From NCBI RefSeq assembly GCF_000423565.1, contig NZ_KE384041.1, positions 102,311 through 166,310 of the forward strand: 64,000 bases of DNA. The letters are read 5' to 3'. The stretch is from Runella zeae DSM 19591. GTDB taxonomy: Bacteria; Bacteroidota; Bacteroidia; Cytophagales; Spirosomataceae. Made by a program: the position numbers and the translations under genes. Shown here piece after piece: positions 35,795-46,700 of this stretch. Below the pieces are notes generated by a model. That model saw only the letters and a list, made by a program, of their open reading frames with translations. It was not told where the DNA came from and did not search any database. Positions within the stretch are counted from its first letter, which is position 1, and the number at the start of each line of letters is the position of its first letter.

Positions 35795-38350
35795 ATGATT
35801 AATTTCCAAAAACCCCTGAAAAATAAGCGGTTATTTGTTACTTTCTTCCTATTTGCTGCGTTATTGTTTGCACAAGCTACTTCATTTGCCCAAGTCAATA
35901 TTACTTTTCCATTATCGCGTATCGTTTTTCAAAGGTCTAATGCCAACACTGCTACCTTCGTCGTTTCTGGTACCTATCAGCAAGGAATCCCCGAAAGGGT
36001 AGAGGCGTCTTTGGTACCGATGGCAGCTGGGCAAGGTACCGAAACAAGCTGGCAGCTTTTAGAGGCAAATCCCATTGGAGGTATATTTTCGGGAACAATC
36101 ACTGGTCAAGGAGGGTGGTATAAGTTGAAGGTGAGGGTAATCAGAAATGGTCAAGTTGCTGAACAAACCGAAACAGAGAGAATTGGAATAGGGGAGGTAT
36201 TTGTGGTGGCAGGACAGTCCAATGCACGTGGATTACAAAATTACGGTGCTCCTAGTGCCAACGACGACCGCGTCAATTGCTTCAATTTTTTGAATGCTTC
36301 TTTTGAAACAAATGAATTACCAGAGCCAAATTTTGCGCATCTCAATTCTGATAGCTACATCGCTCCTTATGGGTATTCGGCTTGGTCTTGGGGTAAATTA
36401 GGAGACATGCTCACCAATCGGCTCAATGTACCGGTTTTATTTTTCAATGCGGCTTTGGAAGGTACCACTAGTCGTGCATGGCGCGAAAGTACCACAGGCT
36501 GGGCTACTAACCCCTACATTGGAGGTACTTATACCAATCAGCTTCCCTATTCGCAACTCAGGGTTACGATTAAGCAATACGCTTCTTTGACAGGGATTAG
36601 GGCTGTGCTTTGGCATCAGGGCGAAGCTGATACGCAGTTTTTTTTGTCAGAAGGAGAAATCGTCTCTAATCTACAGCAAGTGGTGAGTCAAAGTCGCAAC
36701 GATTCGGGACACGATATAAGTTGGATGATTGCCAAAGTTTCGTATAATGCACGTACTGAATCGGCAGTGATTAATGCCCAAAATAGAGTCATTCAGACCA
36801 CCCACAATGTTTTTGAAGGGCCTGCCACCGACAACCTGCAAGTACCTCGCCCTGATGGGGTGCATATCCAAGGGCAAGCTTTGTCAACCTTGGCTGAGTT
36901 GTGGAACGCTAGCCTGACGCAAGACTTTTTTAACCGTTCGCAGCCCCAAGCCCCTGTACCTATTCCTATAGTCAAAATTGGATGCGCTGACAATGGTCAG
37001 GTAAAACTGACGGTGCAAGGAAATTTTTCTTCCTACAGTTGGAACACGGGTTGGAACGAGCACATCTTTAACACTGGCCCTGGTTCTTATCGATTGAAGG
37101 CGCGTGATGCCGCTGGAAATTTTTTGTTTTCTCCTACCATCAATATTTCCAACAAAACCTTTGAAGCTTTACCAAAACCCAATCAGCCAACTATCATTGC
37201 GAAGAGCAATTTGGTGATTTGTGCCGGAGACAAAGCCGAATTGACGGTTCAGGATGCTTCAGGTTTTCGGTGGAGCAATGGAGCTACTTCACAAAATATA
37301 TTTATTGGCGACAATCAAGCCTACCGGGTTCAAATCAAAGACCAAAACGGTTGTTGGTCTGATTTTTCAGCGGGGGTTTCGGCGGTAGTGAATCCAGTAC
37401 CGGAGGTTCCCACGGTCGTAGCCAAAGGCCCTCTTGATTTTTGTGCTGACGCAAGCGTAGAGTTGGAAGTCCAAGGAGCCACTAGCCAGGCCACTAACCG
37501 AAGTATAGAGTGGAGTAGTGGTCAAAAAACAGGTACTATTACCGTCAATACCTCTGGACAATATGCAGTGAGAGCGATGAACCAGTACAATTGTTATTCG
37601 TCCTATTCTACACCTCTCCGTGTTACGGTGCATCCACTGCCTGCTACGCCTTCTATTGTAGCGAGTGGCCCGTTGCGCTTTTGCGAAGGTGAAACCGTAA
37701 CTTTATCGGCCAACACTCCTCTTACCACCATCTGGAATGACAAAGTCAGCAGTCAGCAATTAAAAGTTGCTGCTTCGGGGAGCTATCAAGCCCGTACCAG
37801 AGATGCTTTGGGATGCACCTCTTTGCCATCGCCCGAAGTAAAGGTAGAGGTAAATCCTATTCCTGCTCCCCCTAAAATTACAAAGTATAGCCCTTTTACG
37901 CTTGAGGCAACTGGCGAATACCTCCCCAATATTCAGTTTAAGTGGACTTATGGAGATAAGAATACCATTACTACCGACAATTTATTAAAGGCCGTTGATG
38001 CGGGCAAATATTCCGTAACGGCTTTTTATTATATTGATGATGCACATATGTGTGCTTCTCCTGCTTCCGACGATTATCAATATATTTTAGAATCCTCGGT
38101 TAGCCAAATCGCTGTTTATCCCAACCCAAGTACGGATGGGGCTTTTTCGGTAGAAAGCCTCAATAATATCGAAAATGCTAATATCTACGTAGTTGATGCT
38201 ACAGGCAAAGTTATTTTTTACCAGTATTTACCTTCTTTCACCAAATCTCAACCCATCAAAGTAACAGACTTGCCTTCAGGTTTCTATATGTTGAGAATCA
38301 ATGGTAGCCGTTTTCCGGCTGTAACCCAAAAATTGTGGGTGATACGTTAA
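35795..38350 (+). CDS. T9SS-exported sialate O-acetylesterase-like (CE6/SASA) protein
   Basis: 851 residues with a signal peptide (about 1-33, ending FAQ). The esterase domain (about 125-390) opens with the SGNH nucleophile block VVAGQSNARG and includes LWHQGEADTQ and the PDGVHIQG histidine, the hallmarks of the SASA/carbohydrate esterase 6 group. Four Ig/PKD-like repeats with paired VxVNPxPxxP spacers follow (about 395-760). A type IX sorting domain closes the protein (IAVYPNPSTDGAF ... LPSGFYMLRI ... KLWVIR). It should be exported across the outer membrane by T9SS and remove acetyl groups from glycans. Substrate unknown. Confidence 0.88.
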   Translation: MINFQKPLKNKRLFVTFFLFAALLFAQATSFAQVNITFPLSRIVFQRSNANTATFVVSGTYQQGIPERVEASLVPMAAGQGTETSWQLLEANPIGGIFSGTITGQGGWYKLKVRVIRNGQVAEQTETERIGIGEVFVVAGQSNARGLQNYGAPSANDDRVNCFNFLNASFETNELPEPNFAHLNSDSYIAPYGYSAWSWGKLGDMLTNRLNVPVLFFNAALEGTTSRAWRESTTGWATNPYIGGTYTNQLPYSQLRVTIKQYASLTGIRAVLWHQGEADTQFFLSEGEIVSNLQQVVSQSRNDSGHDISWMIAKVSYNARTESAVINAQNRVIQTTHNVFEGPATDNLQVPRPDGVHIQGQALSTLAELWNASLTQDFFNRSQPQAPVPIPIVKIGCADNGQVKLTVQGNFSSYSWNTGWNEHIFNTGPGSYRLKARDAAGNFLFSPTINISNKTFEALPKPNQPTIIAKSNLVICAGDKAELTVQDASGFRWSNGATSQNIFIGDNQAYRVQIKDQNGCWSDFSAGVSAVVNPVPEVPTVVAKGPLDFCADASVELEVQGATSQATNRSIEWSSGQKTGTITVNTSGQYAVRAMNQYNCYSSYSTPLRVTVHPLPATPSIVASGPLRFCEGETVTLSANTPLTTIWNDKVSSQQLKVAASGSYQARTRDALGCTSLPSPEVKVEVNPIPAPPKITKYSPFTLEATGEYLPNIQFKWTYGDKNTITTDNLLKAVDAGKYSVTAFYYIDDAHMCASPASDDYQYILESSVSQIAVYPNPSTDGAFSVESLNNIENANIYVVDATGKVIFYQYLPSFTKSQPIKVTDLPSGFYMLRINGSRFPAVTQKLWVIR

Positions 38351-38513
38351 AAATCAATAAATCGTTGGCATGAAAATTGACAAAGAATCAATCAGTGTTG
38401 GATTGTAGACGTAAAAGATGTTATTTTGCGGGTCAATTTCTGGAATCCACAGGATTACTTATTTTAATCAACTAATAAACAATTAACTTTAACTAAATAA
38501 CGCGCAAGCAACT

Positions 38514-40625
38514 ATGGCGTTAATCAACAAAATTAGGGAGCGGTCAGGTATTGCAGTTCTCATCATTGCTGTCAGTTTAATTCTCTTTATCGTAGGGGGA
38601 GATATTATAGGGCCCAATTCATTGCTAGGTGGAAATAGCCAAAAAGTAGGTGAAATAGCCGGCGAAAACATTGACTACAAAGATTTCCAACAAAAACTTG
38701 ACCAAGCACGTCAGGCTTTTGAGGCCCAAACTGGTCGTGCTGCTTCTGAAGCCGAACAGCAGTCGCTGCGTGAGCAAGTCTGGAATCAGTACATTGTAGA
38801 TTATGCCTACAAAAAAGAATACGAAGCGCTAGGTTTGAAAGTGAGCAACGAAGAGCTGATTGACATGGTGCAGGGTAACAACGTAAGCCCTGCGGTTCAG
38901 CAATCATTCACTAATCCTCAAACGGGCGTTTTTGACAAAACTTCGGTCATTAGCTATCTCAAAAACCTCAAAAATTTGCCACCTGAACAACAGCAAGCTT
39001 GGGCAAACTTTGAAAAGAGTTTAGCAGAAGACCGTCTTCGCCAAAAATATGAAAACCTAGTACGTTTGGGTACTTATGTAACGCGTGCCGAAGCGGAGAA
39101 AGAATACCAAGCCCAAGCTACTAAAGCTTCATTGCGCTATTTGTTTGTGCCTTTTTATTCTGTACTTGATACCACTATCAAAGTGACAGATTCTCAATTA
39201 GAGGATTATTTGGCCAAGCATAAAGACGAATACAAAGGCTTTAACTCGCGCACTATTCAGTATATTTCGTTTCCTGTGGTACCTACCAAAGAAGATAGCG
39301 TAGACTTATACAACAGAATTAAAGAATTGGCACGTGGCTTGGCTACTGCTCCCAATGATTCGACTTACGCCAGAATCAACTCTGATGTACCTACAAAACT
39401 TTACTGGTCGCTTTCCGAAATGCCAGACCAATTGAAAGCTGCGGTGAAAGGGTTTATTCCAGGTAGTGTCAATGGACCTTATCGTGAAGGAAATACGTAC
39501 TTTATTTATAAATATGATGGTACAAAATTAGATACTGCCTACACTGCCAAAGCAAGTCATATCTTGATTCGTCCTGTGGGTACGGGAGATTCGGCCAAAG
39601 CCGTGGCTCGTGCCAAAGCGCAAGATTTGTTGAAACAACTACAAGGTGGTGCTAGCTTTGAACAACTAGCCGCTACCAATAGCCAAGACCAAGCTTCGGC
39701 CCAGCGTGGTGGTGATTTAGGGTATTTCCGTCAAGGTGCAATGGTGAAACCTTTCAATGATGCCGTTTTTGGAATGAGTGGCACGGGATTGATTGGTCGT
39801 TTGATTGAATCTGACTTTGGATTCCATATCATCAAAGTAACCGAGGCCAAAACCAATGTGTTGTATAAAATCGCAGCAATTGGCAAAACGATGACCCCAA
39901 GCCAAGCCACTCGCGATGCGATTTATGCGAAAGCTGATCAATTTGCACTAGATTCAAAGTCAAAAGCAGATTTTGATGAAGCCTCAAAGAAAGACAAGTC
40001 TTTGCTTGTACAAACCGCAAATCGGATTCCAGAAGGTGCTTCCAACATCAATACAATGCAAAATGCTAGAGAAATCGTTCGGTGGGCTTTCAATGATGAT
40101 ACTAAAATAGATCAAGTATCTCCTGTTTTTGAGACCGACGAACAGTATGTAGTAGCGATTTTGACTGGTAAGTCAGATAAAAATACCCCTAAGGTTGACG
40201 ATTTCCGTGAAGAATTGACGTTGAAGGTTCGTAATGAGTTGAAGGCTGAGCAAATCGCTAAAAAGTTGTCGTCTATTCAAGCACCTACTTTAGAAGGTAT
40301 TGCCCAAAAATATGGCGCAGGTGCTTTGGTCGAAACAGCCAACGATATTTCATTGGCGACAGGCTTCCTCACAAGTGCGGGACTTGACCCGATTGCGTTG
40401 GGTAGGGGTTTTGGCTTGAAACCAGGTAAAAAATCAAAAGTATTTACCGGTGAGAATGGCGTGTTTATCATGGAGCAAATTAGCAGTACTCCTGCGCCGC
40501 CGATTGGGGATTATTCGATGTATAAGGCTAACTTACAATCGAAAAGCTTTCAGGCTAGTTTCCTACTCAATGAAGCTATCCGCGAAAGCGCCAAGATAGT
40601 TGACAATCGTGCTAAATTCTTCTAA
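38514..40625 (+). CDS. PpiD-like peptidyl-prolyl isomerase / SurA-type periplasmic chaperone
   Basis: 703 residues. One N-terminal transmembrane helix (GIAVLIIAVSLILFIVG, about 13-29) is followed by a SurA-type helical chaperone region with a KVGEIAGENIDYKDFQQKL start. A parvulin domain lies at about 340-445 (KASHILIRPVG, RGGDLGYFRQGAMVKPF, SDFGFHIIKV). The C-terminal helical part completes the PpiD/SurA fold. It should be anchored in the inner membrane, facing the periplasm, and help outer-membrane proteins fold. It stands alone with its own terminator. Confidence 0.93.
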   Translation: MALINKIRERSGIAVLIIAVSLILFIVGGDIIGPNSLLGGNSQKVGEIAGENIDYKDFQQKLDQARQAFEAQTGRAASEAEQQSLREQVWNQYIVDYAYKKEYEALGLKVSNEELIDMVQGNNVSPAVQQSFTNPQTGVFDKTSVISYLKNLKNLPPEQQQAWANFEKSLAEDRLRQKYENLVRLGTYVTRAEAEKEYQAQATKASLRYLFVPFYSVLDTTIKVTDSQLEDYLAKHKDEYKGFNSRTIQYISFPVVPTKEDSVDLYNRIKELARGLATAPNDSTYARINSDVPTKLYWSLSEMPDQLKAAVKGFIPGSVNGPYREGNTYFIYKYDGTKLDTAYTAKASHILIRPVGTGDSAKAVARAKAQDLLKQLQGGASFEQLAATNSQDQASAQRGGDLGYFRQGAMVKPFNDAVFGMSGTGLIGRLIESDFGFHIIKVTEAKTNVLYKIAAIGKTMTPSQATRDAIYAKADQFALDSKSKADFDEASKKDKSLLVQTANRIPEGASNINTMQNAREIVRWAFNDDTKIDQVSPVFETDEQYVVAILTGKSDKNTPKVDDFREELTLKVRNELKAEQIAKKLSSIQAPTLEGIAQKYGAGALVETANDISLATGFLTSAGLDPIALGRGFGLKPGKKSKVFTGENGVFIMEQISSTPAPPIGDYSMYKANLQSKSFQASFLLNEAIRESAKIVDNRAKFF

Positions 40626-40654
40626 TCAATCAATTAGATTTAGGTTTCCATTAT

Positions 40655-40682
40655 AAAAGCCCTGATGAAAATCAGGGCTTTT
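40655..40682 (+). terminator. Intrinsic terminator after the PpiD-like gene
   Basis: Perfect arms AAAAGCCCTGAT / ATCAGGGCTTTT around GAAA. Confidence 0.85.
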
Positions 40683-40786
40683 CCATTTCTAGAGGTTGTA
40701 ACTATTAGTTATCAAGAAAAAGTGATTCGCACTATTTTGCTATCTGCGTGGTTAAGTGAATGTAAATATTAAGTGTAGTTTGTAGT

Positions 40787-41710
40787 TTAGTGTTTATCCA
40801 AAACCACAATACCTTCTACGTCATAAATACCGTGTTCGGTACTGAGGCTATAGACTTCAGGCACCGTTCTAGCATTTTGTTGGATATCCACAATTTCGGC
40901 AGTCACGTACCTTTCAGAGACTACATCATGCACAAACACCCAATCTTTCTGTTTTAACCGATTTACGGAAGTTTTTCCCAGAAGGGTCAGAATGGGATGA
41001 TTAGGAGTAACTTCAAGGGCAATCAACCCATTTTGTACCTTACGACTCACCCATGCTTGGCTGTTGGGTTTGATGAGCAAGCGAGTCAGTGAGAATGTAC
41101 CTTGGTGCTTTTTTACCTGAGTTACTTTACCTTCCTTAATTCCCGAAACTATATCTCCTACTTGGATACTTGCAATCGATTTTTCGGTTCCATCGGCGAG
41201 ATTGACGAATAATTCGGCAGGAAAGCAAAAATCGTTTGAATCCTCTTCTTCTTTTATACTCTCAGTAGCCAAATCGGGACCTAGTTGACTCAAAACATAG
41301 GCCATACAAACCGCAAAGCCGTCGGTCGTTTTGTTGTTGTTTTTGAGGTCTTCTACGTACTTAGCCCATACCTCTTTGGGAGCGAGGGTATTGGGGATAC
41401 ACTGCTGAATCTGCTTAGTAGGAGTACTAAAAACCGCCAATAATCCAAGGCCTTTGGGAGTAGTGCCTTCAGAGATTTTGTACAAAAAGATTTTTCGTTC
41501 GCTACCGTCATTGAGAGCTACTGAAAATACGCCGTTGGTAGAAGGCCGTGAAAATAAGAATCCTTTTTCCCTGATGGATGTTTTTTTATCAATGTTTTTA
41601 AACGAAATGCCTTTGATGAGGTCATACTCTGAAAGAGTGAGCGCACGTTTTGATTCTTGCCCATATGCACTCAGGCATAGGGCACAGCAAAGGATAAAAA
41701 TAAACTTCAT
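40787..41710 (-). CDS. Secreted protein with a C-terminal Hint (intein/hedgehog-type) domain
   Basis: 307 residues with a signal peptide (MKFIFILCCALCLSAYGQ). The N-terminal half (19-160) is unrecognised. From F161-C162 a Hint domain begins: CFPAELFVNLADGTEKSIASIQVGDIV is the block A region with a catalytic-type Cys, EVTPNHPIL is the T-x-x-H block B, and VYSLSTEHGIYDVEGIVVLDKH resembles the C-terminal block. The protein ends exactly at this block with DKH. There is no residue beyond, so at most N-terminal cleavage at Cys162 is expected, not splicing. It starts 12 bases after the Tat-aminotransferase stop and is probably co-transcribed with it. Confidence 0.8.
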   Translation of the reverse strand: MKFIFILCCALCLSAYGQESKRALTLSEYDLIKGISFKNIDKKTSIREKGFLFSRPSTNGVFSVALNDGSERKIFLYKISEGTTPKGLGLLAVFSTPTKQIQQCIPNTLAPKEVWAKYVEDLKNNNKTTDGFAVCMAYVLSQLGPDLATESIKEEEDSNDFCFPAELFVNLADGTEKSIASIQVGDIVSGIKEGKVTQVKKHQGTFSLTRLLIKPNSQAWVSRKVQNGLIALEVTPNHPILTLLGKTSVNRLKQKDWVFVHDVVSERYVTAEIVDIQQNARTVPEVYSLSTEHGIYDVEGIVVLDKH

Positions 41711-41722
41711 CTTTAAAGGGGC

Positions 41723-42904
41723 TTAACTAACAGATTTGGTAAAGGCTTCTTTGAATGCTTTCATTTCGTCCATCGTACCAATACTTACGCGGCACCAATT
41801 CTGCTGGTCAAAAGCCCAACTTCTTACACTAACCCCTTCGGCCATCATTTTTTGAACGAGCATTTGCCCTTTTATTTTAATAGGAAACAATACAAAATTG
41901 GCGTCGGAAGGCAAATAAGTGTAGTCCATTGACTTCAGGGTCTCATAAAGGAACTTTTTAGACTCTGCGGTATTCTTGATCACCATCTCTTGGAAGGCTT
42001 TGTCTTTGAAACTTGCCACCGCCGCCGCCGCCGAAGTAGCGGATACCGTAAAACCTCCAGAACAATATTTTCTGAGTTCTTTCAAAATCTCAGGTTGACC
42101 TAGGGCATATCCGATTCTAAGCCCTGCAAAGCCGTGTAGCTTGGATAATGTTCGTAGGATTAAGACATTTTGCCCTTTTTTGATACAATCTACCATGCTG
42201 TCGGTAGCAGGGTTTGGTGCATAATCGATGTATGCTTCATCTACCAAAACGGTTGATTTGGGAGATACGGCATCACAAAATGACTTAAGTTTTGCAGAAG
42301 GAAGCATGACACCGGTCGGGTTGTTTGGATTACAAACATAAATCATGGCAGTATCTGAACCCACACGCGTAGCCATTGCATCTAAGTCGTACTGATAATC
42401 TTTAGTAAGGGCTACTTTTTCAGTGGGCATTTTGGCGCTTTCGTCGCGGGCATCTCTTCCCGAAATATAGCAAGTCTCCGCCATCATGACTTTTCCTTTG
42501 GTAGCAGCCATCATTAAGCTAGCCATGAGTAGTTCTGAAGACCCTGCCCCTAGCAGGACTTGGTCGGGAGCTACTCCGTGCATATCTGCAATGGTTTTGC
42601 GGAGTTCCATTGTAATAGCACCAGCGTACAAAAATGCTTTAGGGGCAGTTTCGGTGATTGCTTTGATAGCAGAAGCAGAAGGCCCCCAAGGGTTTTCGTT
42701 GGACGACAACCTAGCCTTGATTTGAGGTGCTGCTGCTAGCATAGCTTCTTTGGCGAGCTCCATTTCTCGTTCGGCATATACATTAATAATGCCCAGCTGA
42801 GAAGTTTGGCTAGCATAGGAGGGGGCTGATTGACCAAAAGTAAGACCTGCGGATGCTAGTAGGCCAGATTTGAGCCAATCACGGCGGTTGATGATAGATG
42901 ACAT
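41723..42904 (-). CDS. Tat-exported PLP-dependent aminotransferase (HisC-like), copy 1
   Basis: 393 residues from ATG 42904; a longer frame from 42976 adds an implausible N terminus. It opens with a twin-arginine signal (NRRDWLKSGLL) and hydrophobic core, so the folded enzyme should be exported to the periplasm. The fold-type I aminotransferase motifs are complete: SSNENPWGPS, GAGSSELL, YVCNPNNPTG, VDEAYIDY and the PLP lysine K255 in RTLSKLHGFAGLRIGY. The sequence is closest to histidinol-phosphate aminotransferases, but export rules out that role. It heads a two-gene unit with the Hint protein and is paralogous to the gene at 48489. Confidence 0.88.
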   Translation of the reverse strand: MSSIINRRDWLKSGLLASAGLTFGQSAPSYASQTSQLGIINVYAEREMELAKEAMLAAAPQIKARLSSNENPWGPSASAIKAITETAPKAFLYAGAITMELRKTIADMHGVAPDQVLLGAGSSELLMASLMMAATKGKVMMAETCYISGRDARDESAKMPTEKVALTKDYQYDLDAMATRVGSDTAMIYVCNPNNPTGVMLPSAKLKSFCDAVSPKSTVLVDEAYIDYAPNPATDSMVDCIKKGQNVLILRTLSKLHGFAGLRIGYALGQPEILKELRKYCSGGFTVSATSAAAAVASFKDKAFQEMVIKNTAESKKFLYETLKSMDYTYLPSDANFVLFPIKIKGQMLVQKMMAEGVSVRSWAFDQQNWCRVSIGTMDEMKAFKEAFTKSVS

Positions 42905-43711
42905 TAGGCGAAGATGTAAAGGGTGAATGATTTCTTTTCGGGAAGGAAAAAGGATACTCGCTTGGCAACGACTCATTACTCATTTACATTTAACAAAATT
43001 AGAAAAAGATAATTTTTTATGCAATATTTTGTCTATATAAATATATTAAAAAAATAAAAAAAGTCAAACTAATGGCTATTTTGTGGTGATTTTAAAACTA
43101 AAAATCTAATTTTTTTCAAAAAAAATAGATTTTATAACGTTTATGGTAACTAAAGCTATTTGTGAACTCATGTTTTAAAATTTGGTATAAACACCATAAA
43201 ATAGAATATAATTTTGCTTTAAATTGGAAAAAATTGTATATTTTGTATAATTTTTGAATATTTTAAAAAAAACTATCGAATAAACTTGATTATTTGTTTT
43301 TAACGACATACTTTCGAGCGGTATTTACAAAAAAAGTACAATTTGCTTCACGTTGGTAAACTTCTTTAGCCGCACTTGTAGAGGCTTATCAACTTGAGAA
43401 AAGACATAAAGGAGGAGTAACAAGACTTTTCTCATTTTAGGAATGCCATCTTTCGAGAAGATGGATGATGTAGCTTAACCTAAACTAAATCTGCCAAAAT
43501 CAGGGTAAAAAATTTGGATAGAAAAGACAATTGCTCAAAGCTCAGTAATTGATTTTCTAAACGATAAAGGAGGAAAAGTCCTCTTGCTTGGCCACGCTTG
43601 CCCGGCCGTAACGGTTGCTGATACTTATGCGGCCTGTATTAGCAGTTTCGGAGCGGTCGGTGCATAGCGTGAATTACACTTAACTTAAACAAACAACCAA
43701 ACTATTACCAG
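42905..43711. other. 807-base AT-rich divergent region with structured susC leader
   Basis: Non-coding between the aminotransferase and susC. Positions 42977-43330 are extremely AT-rich with no gene. From 43380 the sequence holds TGAGAAAAG/CTTTTCTCA (43395-43403/43426-43434) followed by a short T tract, then CCATCTT/AAGATGG (43446-43464), then a GC-rich structured stretch at 43575-43670. The purine-rich AAAGGAGGA occurs twice (in 43401-43420 and 43561-43580). See the leader entry. Confidence 0.5.
43395..43670 (+). promoter_or_regulatory. Candidate cis-regulatory RNA leader of susC
   Basis: Successive hairpins: TGAGAAAAG/CTTTTCTCA, CCATCTT/AAGATGG, GGCC/GGCC at 43590-43606, CCG-TAA-CGG, and a 10-pair stem TTGCTGATAC (43615-43624) / GTATTAGCAG (43636-43645) with two G-U pairs. 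The last part is far richer in GC than its surroundings. I do not recognise a known riboswitch class. Confidence 0.4.
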
Positions 43712-46700
43712 ATGAAAAGACTTCTACTATTTTCTGCTTTGTGTGCGATAAGCTGGGCAGGATACGCCCAGCGGATAGTCACTGGGACGGTTACTTCCAA
43801 AGATGAGGGAGCGCTTCCAGGTGTAAACGTACTACTTAAAGGTTCGAGAACTGGGGTAGCCACTGACGGCACCGGGGGGTATAAAGTTTCGATTCCTGAC
43901 GATAATGCTGTTTTGGTTTTTAGTTTTATTGGATATGGCACCCAAGAAATCACTGTGGGCTCTCGCTCAACAATAAACATTGAGCTTTTGCCGGATGTCA
44001 AAGCACTCCAAGAAGTAGTTGTAACCGCTTTTGGTATTGAAAAAGAGAAAAAAGCACTGGGATATACAGTTCAAGAAGTAAAAGGTTCACAAATAGTGGA
44101 AGCTCGCTCCAACAACGTCGTCAATAACCTCGCAGGACGGGTCGCTGGGGTAAGAATCCAAAGCAATGGTGGTCCCGGTAGTGGTTCTACGGTGCAGATT
44201 AGGGGTGCCTCCTCAGTATCAGGCAACAACCAGCCACTGGTGGTAATTGACGGGGTGCCTATCGACCAAAGTACTTCTAACTCCATGACTAGTGGAGAGA
44301 AACAATTTGGAGGCGGGCTTTCGGAAGTAAGCCCTGACAATATCAAAGACATTAGTGTCTTAAAAGGACCCAACGCCGCTGCCTTGTATGGTTCGCGTGC
44401 TGCAAACGGGGTAATCTTGATTACTACCAAAAATGGGGCAGGTACTAAAGGTATTGGCGTAGAAGTAAATTCAAACATAACTTTTGAAAGACCACTTGTA
44501 AAGCCTGATTTCCAAGATATTTATGGTGGTGGTAATGGATACCGTACTTGGTATGCTGACGGATGGTCAGGGGCAATTACAGGCGATGCCATTGCGCAGT
44601 ACCGTGCGGCTTATGGTCCTACTGCTCCTCTTTTTGGGACTGAAGGTACTGACGAAAGCTGGGGTGCACCTATGGACGGGCGTCTGATTCGTCACTGGTG
44701 GTCGGGTACAGAGGTCGCGCCTCTTACACCTAATCCAAACAACTGGGAGCAATATTGGGAAACTGGTCAAACTCGTACCAACAACATCGCCATATCAGGA
44801 GCTAATGAAAAAGGGAATTTCCGCCTTTCGATTGGCCGTATGGGACAAGATGGTATCATGCGCAGCAATGATTTTTATCGTAACAACTTTAAACTCAATA
44901 CTGGATATAACTTTACTCCCAAATTGAGCGTAACGCTATCGTCTGAATATATTAAATCAGGTTCCAAAAACCGTGGCTATCAAGAAGGGCAGCAATTTAT
45001 CTGGGCGCACCGCCATATCTCATGGGAGCAACACAAAAGCTATGAGGATTATACAAGTACGCACATTCAACGGGCACTTGCCGGGCGTTTGCCTGATAGC
45101 GATCCGCCAAACTGGCAGCACACTTTCTTCACAAACCCATTCTTTATCAATGATAAATTGCCGCTAAGCAACGTCAAAGATCGCCTTGTGGGCAATATCG
45201 CACTTAATTATAAAATTACCCCTTATTTAAGTTTATTGGCACGTTCGGGTACTGATTTTTGGTCGGATACTCGTATCAATGTTATCAATTTTGAACGCGT
45301 TCGCAACGGAAACCGTACCCCAGGACAGTATTCTGAAGAGGTATTGCGCGCTCAAGAAACTAACTCGGATGTTATCTTAAGTTTTAACAAATCTCTTACG
45401 AGCGATTTTTCAATCGCTGCTCAAGGAGGAGGGATTTTGCGCCAAAATTACTACAAACGTAACTTTACAAGAGTTGGGGAATTGGTAGTAGATGGCGTTT
45501 ATAACCTCTCAAACTCAGTTCCTAGCCTCAATACGGTAGAAAGCCGTATCGAACAAACCGAAATGCAATCGCTCTTTGGAACTTTCCAATTAGGCTGGCG
45601 CAATGCTTTGTTTTTAGACCTTACAGGTCGCAACGACTGGTCGAGTACCCTGCCTGCCGATGCTCGTTCTTATTTCTATCCTTCGGCTTCGGTAAGTGCG
45701 GTATTGACCGACTTGTTTAATGTTCAAAGTTCAGTTTTGAGTTTTGGTAAAGTTCGGGCTAGCTGGGCACAAGTAGGAAACGACGCCCGTCCGTATCAAT
45801 TAAACCAAGTGTATCGTTCGGGAGGTGCATGGAATGGTTCTATTCCACAATATTATGAAAACACCACGATTCCTAACTCAGGCTTGAAACCTGAAATCAC
45901 CACAGGGCTTGAATTTGGTTTAGACTTGCGTTTCTTGCGCGGCAAAGTAGGTTTAGATGTAACTTACTACAACCAAACATCACGCAATCAGATATTAGGC
46001 GTAGAAATCTCAAAAGCAAGTGGGTACAACAACCGTATCCTCAATGCGGGTGAAATCCAGAACAAAGGGCTAGAGGTTGTATTGAGTGGTACACCATTCA
46101 AATCTCCTCAAGGGTTTACGTGGGATGTTACGGCCAACTTTGCTCGTAACCGCAACAAAGTAATTGCACTTGCCGAAGGGCTGACCACTTTGATTTTGCA
46201 TCAGCAACGTGGCCTTAACTCCGAAGCTCGCGTAGGAGAAGCTTATGGAGCCTTGTATGGAATTGGGTTTGAACGTAGTCCCGACGGGCAGATTATCTAT
46301 AGCAACGGGCTACCTGTCGTATCTACGACTCCTCGGATTTTAGGAAATATTCAGCCCGACTGGACGGGAGGTCTCAGCAATACATTTACTTACAAAGGAC
46401 TTTCTCTTTCAGCTTTGATTGATGTACGTATGGGAGGTGATTTCTTTGATGAAGGTACCGGAACAGCCCGTTGGACAGGTCAATATGAAGAAACTGCCGT
46501 AGGTCGTGAAGAGGGTATCATCGGTAAAGGCGTGAAAGTAGTAAGTACTAATGCCGACGGTTCGGCAGTATATGCTCCCAACGATATCATTGTAGCTGCC
46601 AATCAGCTTTATGGCTACAACAACCCCCGTCGTTATCATGAAGCAGTAATCTATGACGGTAGCTATGTAAAATTACGCGAGATGACCCTTGGTTATAGTG

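Noticed and set aside
43575-43670. Cobalamin, TPP or SAM riboswitch before susC
   Set aside because: The structured stretch lacks their conserved cores (for example GCCACTG or CTGAGA), so it is left as an unclassified leader.
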